NCBI RefSeq assembly: GCF_002843425.1
Contig: NZ_NKXO01000032.1
Coordinates: 1 to 40,303, forward strand
Length of the DNA: 40,303 nt
Source: Raineya orbicola
GTDB lineage: Bacteria > Bacteroidota > Bacteroidia > Cytophagales > Thermonemataceae
Direction of reading: 5' to 3'
Of this stretch, positions 33,047 through 39,847 are shown one piece after another (position 1 is the stretch's first letter; every line of letters starts with the position of its first letter). The notes beneath the pieces were generated by a model. The model had not been told where the DNA came from, did not search any database, and was given only the letters and a program-made list of their open reading frames with translations. The position numbers and the translations under genes were made by a program.

Positions 33047-34675
33047 CTAACTTTCTGCCATAAACGGATATTTATAGTCGGTGGGTGGGACAAAAGTTTC
33101 TTTGATAGCCCGGGCGGAAGTCCAACGCAAAAGATTAAGCATAGAACCTGCTTTGTCGTTTGTACCTGATGCTCTTGCTCCGCCAAAAGGCTGTTGTCCT
33201 ACTACTGCCCCCGTGGGCTTATCGTTGATGTAAAAGTTTCCTGCTGAATGACGCAAACGCTTGCTCGCTAAATCTATGGCGTAGCGGTCTTGGGCAAAAA
33301 TAGCACCCGTAAGAGCGTAAGGCGAAGTTTTATCTACCAACGTAAGCACATCTTCAAAATTTTCGGGCTGATAAACATATACACTCAAAACAGGTCCGAA
33401 AATTTCTTCTTGCATAGTTACATACATAGGGTCTTGTACTTGCAAAATAGTAGGCTCAATAAAAAATCCTTTGGTTTTATCATAGTTACCCCCTGCAATA
33501 ATATTTACGCCATCTTTCTTTGCTTGCTCAATGTAGCCTGTGATTTTATCAAAAGATTTTTCATCAATTACCGCATTGATAAAGCAAGTAAAATCTTCTA
33601 CACTACCCATTTTGATTTCTTTCAAATCGGCAAGCATATAGTTTTTTACTTCCTCCCAGATACTTGAAGGAATGTAAGCTCTTGAAGCCGCCGAGCATTT
33701 TTGCCCTTGATATTCAAAAGCTCCGCGAATAAGTGCTGTTGCAAGGGCTTTGGTGTCTGCGGAATGATGAGCTAAAACAAAATCTTTTCCACCTGTTTCG
33801 CCTACAATACGAGGATAAGTTTTGTAAATAGCAATGTTTTCGCCAATGGTTTTCCAAATTCTTTGGAAAGTGCTTGTTCCTCCTGTAAAATGAATACCTG
33901 CAAAATCGGGGTGAGCGAAAATAACCTCGCCTGCTGTGGGTCCATCAACAAATACCAAATTGATAACCCCATCAGGAACGCCTGCCTCTCTGAAAACCTT
34001 CATTAACACGTGAGCTGAATAAATCTGTGTTTCGGCGGGTTTCCATACCACACAATTCCCCATCATTGCAGGGGACGTAGGCAAATTGCCCGCAATAGCC
34101 GTAAAATTGAACGGCGTAAGAGCAAAAACAAAACCCTCCAAAGCACGATGCTCTACCCTATTCCAAATGCCTGCCGAAGAGATAGGTTGCTCGCGATAAA
34201 TTTGCTCCATAAATTTCACATTGAAGCGAAGGAAATCAATAATTTCGCAAGCGGAGTCAATTTCGGCTTGAAAAACATTTTTAGATTGTCCTAACATCGT
34301 AGCGGCGTTGAGTTCGTAGCGATATTTGGACGAGATAAGCTCGGCGGCTTTCAGAAAAATACTTGCCCGATGCTCCCAACTCATATTTTCCCATAATTCT
34401 TTGGCATTCAGAGCGGCACGAATGGCACGTTCTACTTCCTCTCTACCTCCTTTATGATAGTATCCTAATGTATGACTTAATTCGTGAGGTGGAGCTATAC
34501 GCTTACGATTACCAGTGCGTACCTCCTCGCCACCAATAAACATTGGAATATCTAATTCTTTACTTTTCAGTTCTTGGATTGCTTTTTTCAAAAGTTCTCT
34601 TTCTTTACTACCCGGTGCATAGCCGTACACAGGTTCGTTTTTGGGCTCGGGAATAGTGAAAATGCCGTAATTCAT
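33047..34675 (-). CDS. pruA: L-glutamate gamma-semialdehyde (1-pyrroline-5-carboxylate) dehydrogenase
   Basis: This enzyme oxidises glutamate semialdehyde to glutamate with NAD in proline and arginine breakdown. The 542-residue protein matches the single-function type, with GETGGKDF (Glu near 293), the nucleophile Cys near 326 in GQKCSAASRAY, FTGGTSTF, and EEIFGPVLSVYVY in the ALDH fold. Proline dehydrogenase is not fused and not adjacent. ATG 34675 (MNYGIFTIPEPKNEP) is the start; an in-frame ATG at 34738 lies on the promoter's -33 box. A terminator at 32945-32986 follows. Confidence 0.93.
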   Translation of the reverse strand: MNYGIFTIPEPKNEPVYGYAPGSKERELLKKAIQELKSKELDIPMFIGGEEVRTGNRKRIAPPHELSHTLGYYHKGGREEVERAIRAALNAKELWENMSWEHRASIFLKAAELISSKYRYELNAATMLGQSKNVFQAEIDSACEIIDFLRFNVKFMEQIYREQPISSAGIWNRVEHRALEGFVFALTPFNFTAIAGNLPTSPAMMGNCVVWKPAETQIYSAHVLMKVFREAGVPDGVINLVFVDGPTAGEVIFAHPDFAGIHFTGGTSTFQRIWKTIGENIAIYKTYPRIVGETGGKDFVLAHHSADTKALATALIRGAFEYQGQKCSAASRAYIPSSIWEEVKNYMLADLKEIKMGSVEDFTCFINAVIDEKSFDKITGYIEQAKKDGVNIIAGGNYDKTKGFFIEPTILQVQDPMYVTMQEEIFGPVLSVYVYQPENFEDVLTLVDKTSPYALTGAIFAQDRYAIDLASKRLRHSAGNFYINDKPTGAVVGQQPFGGARASGTNDKAGSMLNLLRWTSARAIKETFVPPTDYKYPFMAES

Positions 34676-34708
34676 ACAAAAAATTGATTTTAAGGTTGTT
34701 TCAAAATG

Positions 34709-34738
34709 TAAATTTAGCAAAAAAACTTCTACTGCCAA
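34709..34738 (-). promoter_or_regulatory. Bacteroidota-type promoter of pruA
   Basis: On the minus strand, TTG, 19 bases, then TAAATTTA (34709-34716, one mismatch to TAnnTTTG). The predicted start near 34703 gives a leader of about 28 bases and excludes the upstream ATG. Confidence 0.6.
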
Positions 34739-34740
34739 TA

Positions 34741-34770
34741 GGGAAAATTATTGATGAAAAACATTTTCCC
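34741..34770 (-). terminator. Hairpin after the SerB-SerA fusion gene
   Basis: GGGAAAAT and ATTTTCCC pair perfectly with a 14-base loop, 6 bases beyond the fusion gene's stop and directly before the pruA promoter. It lacks a clear T-run, so termination may be weak. Confidence 0.45.
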
Positions 34771-34775
34771 AAAGA

Positions 34776-36662
34776 TTAGTACAAAATTCTAAATTTTATA
34801 GTGTTTTCAATGCGTTTGAGAGCAGTAATTACATCTTTGCTGTATTCTTTATCAATATCAGTAATTACGTAACCGATTTCTTCGTTTGTTTTGAGGTATT
34901 GCCCCAAGATATTGATTTGATGACTTGCGAGTACTTGGTTGATTTGAGCAAGAATCCCCGCAGTGTTTTTGTGTATATGCAAAAGCCTATGAGCATCTTT
35001 TTGTGCAGGCAATTGCAAATTAGGCATATTCACGCTGGCGTAAGTGCTACCTGTGTTGATATAGTCAATGAGTTTCTGCGGAACATACTCGCCAATATTT
35101 TCTTGTGCTTCTTCGGTGCTTCCACCGATATGAGGCGTGAGAATAACATTCGGTAAGCCTCGCAATTCACTGATAAATTCCTCCTCATTATTTTTAGGTT
35201 CATATGGGAATACATCTACTGCCGCACCCGCAATTTTGCCAGTTTTTAAGTTTTTTACTAATGCCTCAATATCTACAATATGCCCACGTGCCAAATTTAG
35301 AAAAATAACCCCTTCTTTCATCAAACCAAATTCTCTTTCACCTATCAGATGTGTATTTTCCTCTCTACCATCAACGTGCAAGCTCACAAAATCAGCCTCT
35401 CTTAAAAGTTCATCAAGCGAATTGCATTTGCGGGCATTACCCAAGGCAAGTTTATCTACAATATCGTAAAAATACACCTGCATACCCAAAGCCTCCGCTA
35501 CCACCGAAAGTTGCGAACCAATATTACCATAACCTACAATACCTAACTTCTTACCTCTGATTTCACGGCTATTTGTGGCGGATTTATCCCAAATTCCTTT
35601 GTGTGTAAGATTACTTTTTTCAAAAATTCTTCGGGTGAGCATAATCATTTCACCGATAGCAAGTTCTACAACGCTTCGGGTATTGCTGTAAGGAGCATTG
35701 AAAACTGCTATCCCTTTATGCATACAAGTTTTCAAGTCAATTTGATTAGTGCCAATACAAAAAGCACCAACAGCAATAAGTTTTTCGGCATTTTCTAATA
35801 CTTTGGCAGTAACGTTGGTTTTAGAACGAATGCCCAAAATAGAAACTTCTCGGATAGCTTCACAAAGTTCAGCTTCGTTGAGGGCAGTTTTGAGCAGTTC
35901 TACTTGGTAACCTTCTTTTTCAAAAATTGCTTTGGCTTTGGGGTGAACGTTCTCTAAAAGTAAGACCTTAATGCGATGTTTGGGATAAGAAACTTGCATA
36001 GGCAATTTGTGTATGAACAAAAACTCATCTAAATTAGGCAGAACATAGTCGGCTTTGGCTGTAACACTTTCTCGTTTGATATTTTCTGTGAAAGCATAAA
36101 AGCGATTGGCTAATCCTGCTTCACGCATTTGATAATCAGTATATCCATCGCCAATTACATAAACTTCACCTTCTAAATTTAAGGCTTTGAGTTGCAAGAC
36201 TTTACCTTCGTTTTGAGCAAGTAGATTACTGGTATCGTAACCAATAATATTTCCGTTTTCATCAAAGAGGAAAGAATTGGCAAAAACATTTTCAGGTTTT
36301 ATGCCATACTCGCTCACAATAGGTACAATAAATTCCCGAAATCCGCTGGAAATAATAAGGACATTATCGGCAAATTGCTTAAAAAATTGCTTGTTTCGCT
36401 CAATAGAAGGGGAAACTTTGGTTTTTAGAAAATCTATAAGCTCGCTGATATGGTTTTGGTGAGCAGAAAGCAATCTAACTCGCTCACGCAAAGCATCAGC
36501 GAAAGATATTTTACCTTCCATTCCTTCGTGAGTAATTTGCTGAATTTGAGCTATTCGTTCCTTTCCATCGGGGGTATTTTTTAGAGCTATGCGAGCCAGC
36601 TCGTCTAATCCTTCTACTTGCGTGAAGGTGCTATCAAAATCAATGATAATATAGCTTTTCAA
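34776..36662 (-). CDS. Phosphoserine phosphatase-phosphoglycerate dehydrogenase fusion
   Basis: The 628-residue protein joins two serine-pathway enzymes. Residues 1-215 form a HAD-IB phosphatase: IDFDST with Asp8 and Asp10, IISSGF near 105 and IGDGYTD near 170. This is the SerB-type set of motifs. Residues about 230-550 form a D-3-phosphoglycerate dehydrogenase: GIVGYGNIGS near 374 with its NAD Asp, NLARGHIVD with the catalytic Arg, and the catalytic His near 511 in TPHIGGSTEE. A C-terminal ACT-type segment (about 558-628) probably senses serine. It thus holds the first and last steps of serine synthesis; SerC is not in the window. The HAD substrate is inferred from motifs. Confidence 0.9.
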   Translation of the reverse strand: MKSYIIIDFDSTFTQVEGLDELARIALKNTPDGKERIAQIQQITHEGMEGKISFADALRERVRLLSAHQNHISELIDFLKTKVSPSIERNKQFFKQFADNVLIISSGFREFIVPIVSEYGIKPENVFANSFLFDENGNIIGYDTSNLLAQNEGKVLQLKALNLEGEVYVIGDGYTDYQMREAGLANRFYAFTENIKRESVTAKADYVLPNLDEFLFIHKLPMQVSYPKHRIKVLLLENVHPKAKAIFEKEGYQVELLKTALNEAELCEAIREVSILGIRSKTNVTAKVLENAEKLIAVGAFCIGTNQIDLKTCMHKGIAVFNAPYSNTRSVVELAIGEMIMLTRRIFEKSNLTHKGIWDKSATNSREIRGKKLGIVGYGNIGSQLSVVAEALGMQVYFYDIVDKLALGNARKCNSLDELLREADFVSLHVDGREENTHLIGEREFGLMKEGVIFLNLARGHIVDIEALVKNLKTGKIAGAAVDVFPYEPKNNEEEFISELRGLPNVILTPHIGGSTEEAQENIGEYVPQKLIDYINTGSTYASVNMPNLQLPAQKDAHRLLHIHKNTAGILAQINQVLASHQINILGQYLKTNEEIGYVITDIDKEYSKDVITALKRIENTIKFRILY

Positions 36663-36684
36663 GTTGGTTAGAGTTTTTTAGAAG

Positions 36685-36692
36685 CAAATTTA
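36685..36692 (-). promoter_or_regulatory. -7 element of the SerB-SerA fusion gene
   Basis: Minus-strand TAAATTTG is an exact TAnnTTTG. The start near 36679 gives a leader of about 17 bases to ATG 36662. The -33 box is weak. Confidence 0.5.
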
Positions 36693-36746
36693 TGAAAGAA
36701 AGATATTGGATAATAGAAAATAAGTGATTTTTTCAAAATAAAAAAA

Positions 36747-36763
36747 CCGAGCATAAAGCTCGG
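36747..36763 (-). terminator. Terminator of the phasin-like gene
   Basis: CCGAGC and GCTCGG flank ATAAA. On the minus strand the hairpin is followed by TTTTTTTATTTTG, a strong uridine tract, 30 bases after the gene's stop. A-T pairs lengthen the stem. Confidence 0.85.
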
Positions 36764-36792
36764 CTTTTTGGGTTTTCATAGCGGAGAAGCAA

Positions 36793-37215
36793 TTACTTTG
36801 CAGGTTGGCAAAGGTCAATTACTTTGAGCATAGTTTCTTTTGCGAAATCTACGTTTACGTAATCAGTAGGTTTCCACTCTGCTCCTTTTTTAGATGATTT
36901 TTTCCAGAAATCCAAGTCCATAGCAGTAGTGAAGTTCTTTTGGAAATGTTTTACTTGGGTGTTCAACACTTCGTTCAATTCTTCTACTGATTTTACCTGA
37001 GCAACACGGATAAGAGAATCAAACCAGTTGCTTGCCAAGTTTTCTTGAGCTTCTACTGCTTCTTTAATGAAGTCAGGAGCATTGTCAAGACCTACGGTCT
37101 TTTTCACGTTAGCAAAAGCTTCTTTCAAGGTGTTTTTCACTTTTACGAGAGCTTCTTGGTTTTGCTCAGCCATTTTGTTTACAGCTTCAGTAGCCGCGTT
37201 TTTTGCAGTTGCCAT
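36793..37215 (-). CDS. Phasin-like helical protein
   Basis: The 140-residue protein is almost wholly amphipathic helix, with an Ala/Lys/Asn-rich N-terminus and NAPDFIKEAVEAQENLASNWFDSL followed by VEELNEVLNTQVKHFQKNF (each read in parts). This pattern recalls the phasin family that coats polyhydroxyalkanoate granules. No PHA synthase or related gene is in the window, so the function is inferred from composition only. Its own promoter and strong terminator, with very regular codons, suggest high expression as a single gene. It could also be a general helical structural protein. Confidence 0.55.
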   Translation of the reverse strand: MATAKNAATEAVNKMAEQNQEALVKVKNTLKEAFANVKKTVGLDNAPDFIKEAVEAQENLASNWFDSLIRVAQVKSVEELNEVLNTQVKHFQKNFTTAMDLDFWKKSSKKGAEWKPTDYVNVDFAKETMLKVIDLCQPAK

Positions 37216-37263
37216 AGTAGTATGGTTTAAGGGTTCAACAATTCTTTTTCAAAATTTCTGATA

Positions 37264-37294
37264 CAAAATTACAATGCCCCCTAAAACCACACAA
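37264..37294 (-). promoter_or_regulatory. Bacteroidota-type promoter of the phasin-like gene
   Basis: On the minus strand, TTG, 20 bases, then TAATTTTG (plus CAAAATTA at 37264-37271 and CAA at 37292-37294). The predicted start near 37258 leaves a leader of about 43 bases. Confidence 0.65.
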
Positions 37295-37385
37295 GCATTT
37301 TTGATTTTTTTTTGTATTTTTTTGTAAAATTTTTGCAAAAATTGACCTTTTTCAACTATTGAATTGTACTATTTTTATACAAACC

Positions 37386-37415
37386 AAATATTATTCGGCT
37401 TGCATAATAATATTT
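37386..37415 (-). terminator. Hairpin after the MerR gene
   Basis: AAATATTATT (37386-37395) and AATAATATTT (37406-37415) are exact 10-base arms around a 10-base loop that touch the MerR stop codon. No strong T-run follows, but the position fits a terminator. Confidence 0.45.
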
Positions 37416-38296
37416 TAAGCATTTTCCTGAATAAAATCTAACAGGTCTTCAATTTTGGCTAAAATTAAGACATTTTCAGGAGTATCCAGCCCTTGCCCTA
37501 TCACTTGGCTACCTGTAAGAATGATTTTACTTTCAGGAAAGTGTCTTGAAATTTCGTAAATATACTGCTGTATTTGCTGAAAAGAGGGTGAAGAAGTTAT
37601 CACACTGAAAAGGAATTCGGGTTTATAAATTTTGTAAGCTTCTTGCAAATCGTTCAAGGGAACGGTCTGCCCGAGATAAATAGTTCTTTGCTTTCGGCTA
37701 CGTAAAAGATAATTTGTGAAAAGGAGCGAAAGTTCGTGCCATTCGCCTTCAGGCAAAAAAAGCATATATTTTTTACCTTCGGTATAATTGGGTTTGAGGC
37801 TATCAATGGCTACAATGATTTTCTGTCGTATCAAATGAGAAATGAAATGTTCTTGAGCAGGGTTGATAGTACCTGCAAGCCACAAAATACCTATTTTTTG
37901 CAAAAAGGGGAAAATTATCCGAAGCATTGTATTTTCAAAGCCTATTTGTTTGATACTTTGAGCAAGTAGATACTCAAAGCGTTCTTCGTCCAAATCCATC
38001 ATACAGAGCGTAAAGGCTTGTATTTTATCTTGGGCATCAGTAGATTTTTCTGTAAGACGGATAAGTTCGGTACGCAATTCTTCTGCCGACATTTGGGCAA
38101 TATGCGAAATTTTATGCCCGTGCTTATTGAGTACAGAAATATTCAGAATGAGTTTAAGGTCTAAATCATCATAATAGCGAATGTTGGTGTCGGTTCGTTT
38201 GGGTTTAAGAATATCGTATCGTTGTTCCCACACACGTAGGGTATGGGCTTTAATACCTGAAAGATTTTCTACATCTTTAATAGAATAGTAGCTCAT
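37415..38296 (-). CDS. MerR family regulator with cobalamin-binding-type domain
   Basis: The 293-residue protein has an N-terminal MerR helix-turn-helix (SIKDVENLSGIKAHTLRVWEQRY, about 5-27, then RYYDDLDL). A helical domain carries Trp139 and Glu149-His150 in the W-9-EH spacing of CarH-type regulators. A C-terminal Rossmann-like domain has GEWHELS (184-190) where cobalamin binders have DxHxxG. The lower-ligand His (His187) is kept, but Asp is Glu and Gly is Ser. CarH/LitR proteins sense light or B12 and repress carotenoid genes. No carotenoid gene is adjacent, and the targets are unknown. Confidence 0.85.
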   Translation of the reverse strand: MSYYSIKDVENLSGIKAHTLRVWEQRYDILKPKRTDTNIRYYDDLDLKLILNISVLNKHGHKISHIAQMSAEELRTELIRLTEKSTDAQDKIQAFTLCMMDLDEERFEYLLAQSIKQIGFENTMLRIIFPFLQKIGILWLAGTINPAQEHFISHLIRQKIIVAIDSLKPNYTEGKKYMLFLPEGEWHELSLLFTNYLLRSRKQRTIYLGQTVPLNDLQEAYKIYKPEFLFSVITSSPSFQQIQQYIYEISRHFPESKIILTGSQVIGQGLDTPENVLILAKIEDLLDFIQENA

Positions 38297-38383
38297 AATT
38301 TGGATAACTCATAATTTTCATTAAAAAAATATGATGTTGTTGTAATGAAAACTATTTGCAGAAAAAAATGTTTGTCAGAAAAT

Positions 38384-38409
38384 AAAAAAACATCAACCAA
38401 AGGTTGATG
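38384..38409 (-). terminator. Strong minus-strand terminator without an assigned gene
   Basis: CATCAACC (38391-38398) and GGTTGATG (38402-38409) form an 8-bp stem with a 3-base loop. The minus strand continues TTTTTTT (plus A-run 38384-38390). No minus-strand protein gene lies directly upstream. Confidence 0.8.
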
Positions 38410-38669
38410 CCTTTACTGCACCTGTTTAAGATACACACCTGTTTGTATGAAAAAACTACTTTTTTATGATAGCTTCTTTCTTGTATTACGCAGAAATTGG
38501 TGTAAAGTTTCACGAAAAGTATAATTTTTCTCAAAAACTTATGTAAGATTTAGAAGTTACTTTCTTGATTTTACGAAAATTTATTGCAAACAATGCAGAT
38601 AAAAAACTATTGCCTTATACAAGGCTCTTGTAATACATTCGTTCATTATACATAAAAACAAAAAATTTG

Positions 38670-38694
38670 AACCGAAATGGCTCGGTTTTTGTTT
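38670..38694 (+). terminator. Plus-strand terminator without an assigned gene
   Basis: AACCGA (38670-38675) and TCGGTT (38682-38687) flank AATGGC and are followed by TTTGTTTG on the plus strand. It lies 37 bases before the lipoprotein ATG, and no plus-strand gene precedes it. Confidence 0.6.
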
Positions 38695-38712
38695 GTTAAT
38701 TAGTAAATTAAC
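38695..38712. promoter_or_regulatory. 7-4-7 palindrome upstream of the lipoprotein gene
   Basis: GTTAATT and AATTAAC are exact inverted repeats around AGTA, ending 18 bases before ATG 38731. The position suits an operator at the transcription start. Confidence 0.35.
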
Positions 38713-38730
38713 CACCAAACTGATACGTTT

Positions 38731-39822
38731 ATGAAAAGGCATTGGGTATATTATGTTTTGCTTGCGTTTGGTGCTTTCTCTTGTGCCTCACAAGGAAGGC
38801 TCGTTTCGCAAGGTGATGAATACGACGACGTGTATTTTGTAGGAGATGATGTAAAAAAAACTGAAATTCGCCAAAATCAAAGAATTTTAGAAAATGATGG
38901 CTTAACAAGCGATGCCTACAATAGCGAATATGACCAGAAACCTATCAGTAATTTCAGCAATCCCGATGCTTTGGATTATCCTGTTACGCAAGGTGGTAGT
39001 TTGTATGTACCTATGAATAGCCGAAGTGCTAACTGGAATAATTACAACTCTTGGAATGATAATCGCTGGAATAGTTGGAATTATTGGAATAATTGCTGGA
39101 GTTGCAATAACTGGGGTGGAAACTGGAACTCTTGGAATAGTCCTTATTGGTATGGAGGTTGGAATAGCCCTTATTATTGGAACAATGGCTGGAACAATCC
39201 GTATTGGTATGGTACGGGCTGGGGCAACCCTTATTGGGGTACAGGCTGGGGAAATGGTTGGTACATAGGTTATGGTTATGGCTGGAATTCTTGGTATAGA
39301 CCTTGGGGCTGGAATAGCGGCTGGGGCAATACTTGGTCTTGGAATGATAATCGTACTCCCCAAAATATTTATGTAGGTCCGCGTGCTTCGGCGGGCAGAG
39401 GTAGCAATTTCATCAGAAACACTCCTAATCCAAGATTGCAACCTAATAACAATAATAATGATGACAACAATAATCAGGGTGGTAGAGTAATTACAGGTGG
39501 AAGAACAAGAAACTACTCATCTGATACCTATACCCCCACACAGAGCAATGAGGTTCGTACAGGTAGAGTAAAAACAGAAAGAAGTAGTATCAATTCTGAA
39601 CGTTACAACAACTCCAATTCATCAGAACGTTATAGGAATGAAGGTAATAATAGAACCTCTTGGGGTGGTAGAAGCAATTCTAATTCCAATAACTCGTCTT
39701 CTTCTTGGAGTAGTGGAAGGGAAAGAACTTCATCATCAGGTGGTTTCAGTAGTGGAAGAAGTGGAGGTTCATCAGGAGGAAGTTCTGGGGGTAGTAGAAC
39801 AGGCGGCAGAGGAGGAAGGTAA
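38731..39822 (+). CDS. Trp/Asn/Gly/Ser-rich low-complexity lipoprotein
   Basis: The 363-residue protein has a lipoprotein signal (MKRHWVYYVLLAFGAFSC, lipid Cys18) and an acidic segment DEYDDVYFVGDD. A central region (about 97-205) is built almost wholly from Trp, Asn, Gly, Tyr, Ser and Pro, with runs such as GWNNPYWYGTGWGNPYWG. A polar stretch with NNNNNDDNNN comes next, and the Ser/Gly/Arg-rich tail ends RTGGRGGR. It should sit on the outer membrane facing out or into the periplasm. Similar Bacteroidota proteins are annotated as hypothetical. The aromatic density suggests adhesion, self-assembly or carbohydrate contact, but this is a guess. The IS630 transposase ends 25 bases after its stop. 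Confidence 0.8.
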   Translation: MKRHWVYYVLLAFGAFSCASQGRLVSQGDEYDDVYFVGDDVKKTEIRQNQRILENDGLTSDAYNSEYDQKPISNFSNPDALDYPVTQGGSLYVPMNSRSANWNNYNSWNDNRWNSWNYWNNCWSCNNWGGNWNSWNSPYWYGGWNSPYYWNNGWNNPYWYGTGWGNPYWGTGWGNGWYIGYGYGWNSWYRPWGWNSGWGNTWSWNDNRTPQNIYVGPRASAGRGSNFIRNTPNPRLQPNNNNNDDNNNQGGRVITGGRTRNYSSDTYTPTQSNEVRTGRVKTERSSINSERYNNSNSSERYRNEGNNRTSWGGRSNSNSNNSSSSWSSGRERTSSSGGFSSGRSGGSSGGSSGGSRTGGRGGR

Positions 39823-39847
39823 ATTTATAGTTAAATAAATTTAAGAT

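Larger units (their letters stand above)
38297..38730. other. Gene-free 434-base region with two outward-facing terminators
   Basis: Between the MerR gene and the Trp/Asn-rich lipoprotein no convincing protein is encoded on either strand. The region holds a minus-strand terminator (38384-38409), a plus-strand terminator (38670-38694), a small hairpin GCCTT-ATAC-AAGGC at 38612-38625 and a 7-4-7 palindrome (38695-38712). Each terminator points outward from the central 260 bases, suggesting short transcripts from within. A 60-codon minus-strand frame at 38352-38534 reads through the terminator and is not accepted. Confidence 0.55.

Noticed and set aside
38352-38534. A 60-codon minus-strand frame
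   Set aside because: It starts at TTG, reads through a strong terminator hairpin and T-run, and its composition (Cys, Phe, Lys) does not look like a protein.
38641-38700. A possible tRNA fragment (minus-strand GGTTCAAAT resembling a T-loop)
   Set aside because: No acceptor stem, anticodon arm or D arm can be formed. The sequence is part of the terminator hairpin.
38902-39441. A 179-codon minus-strand frame rich in Ile/Pro/Thr within the lipoprotein gene
   Set aside because: Its odd composition is the antisense of the Trp/Asn/Gly-rich codons. The plus-strand gene has a lipoprotein signal and is the real one.
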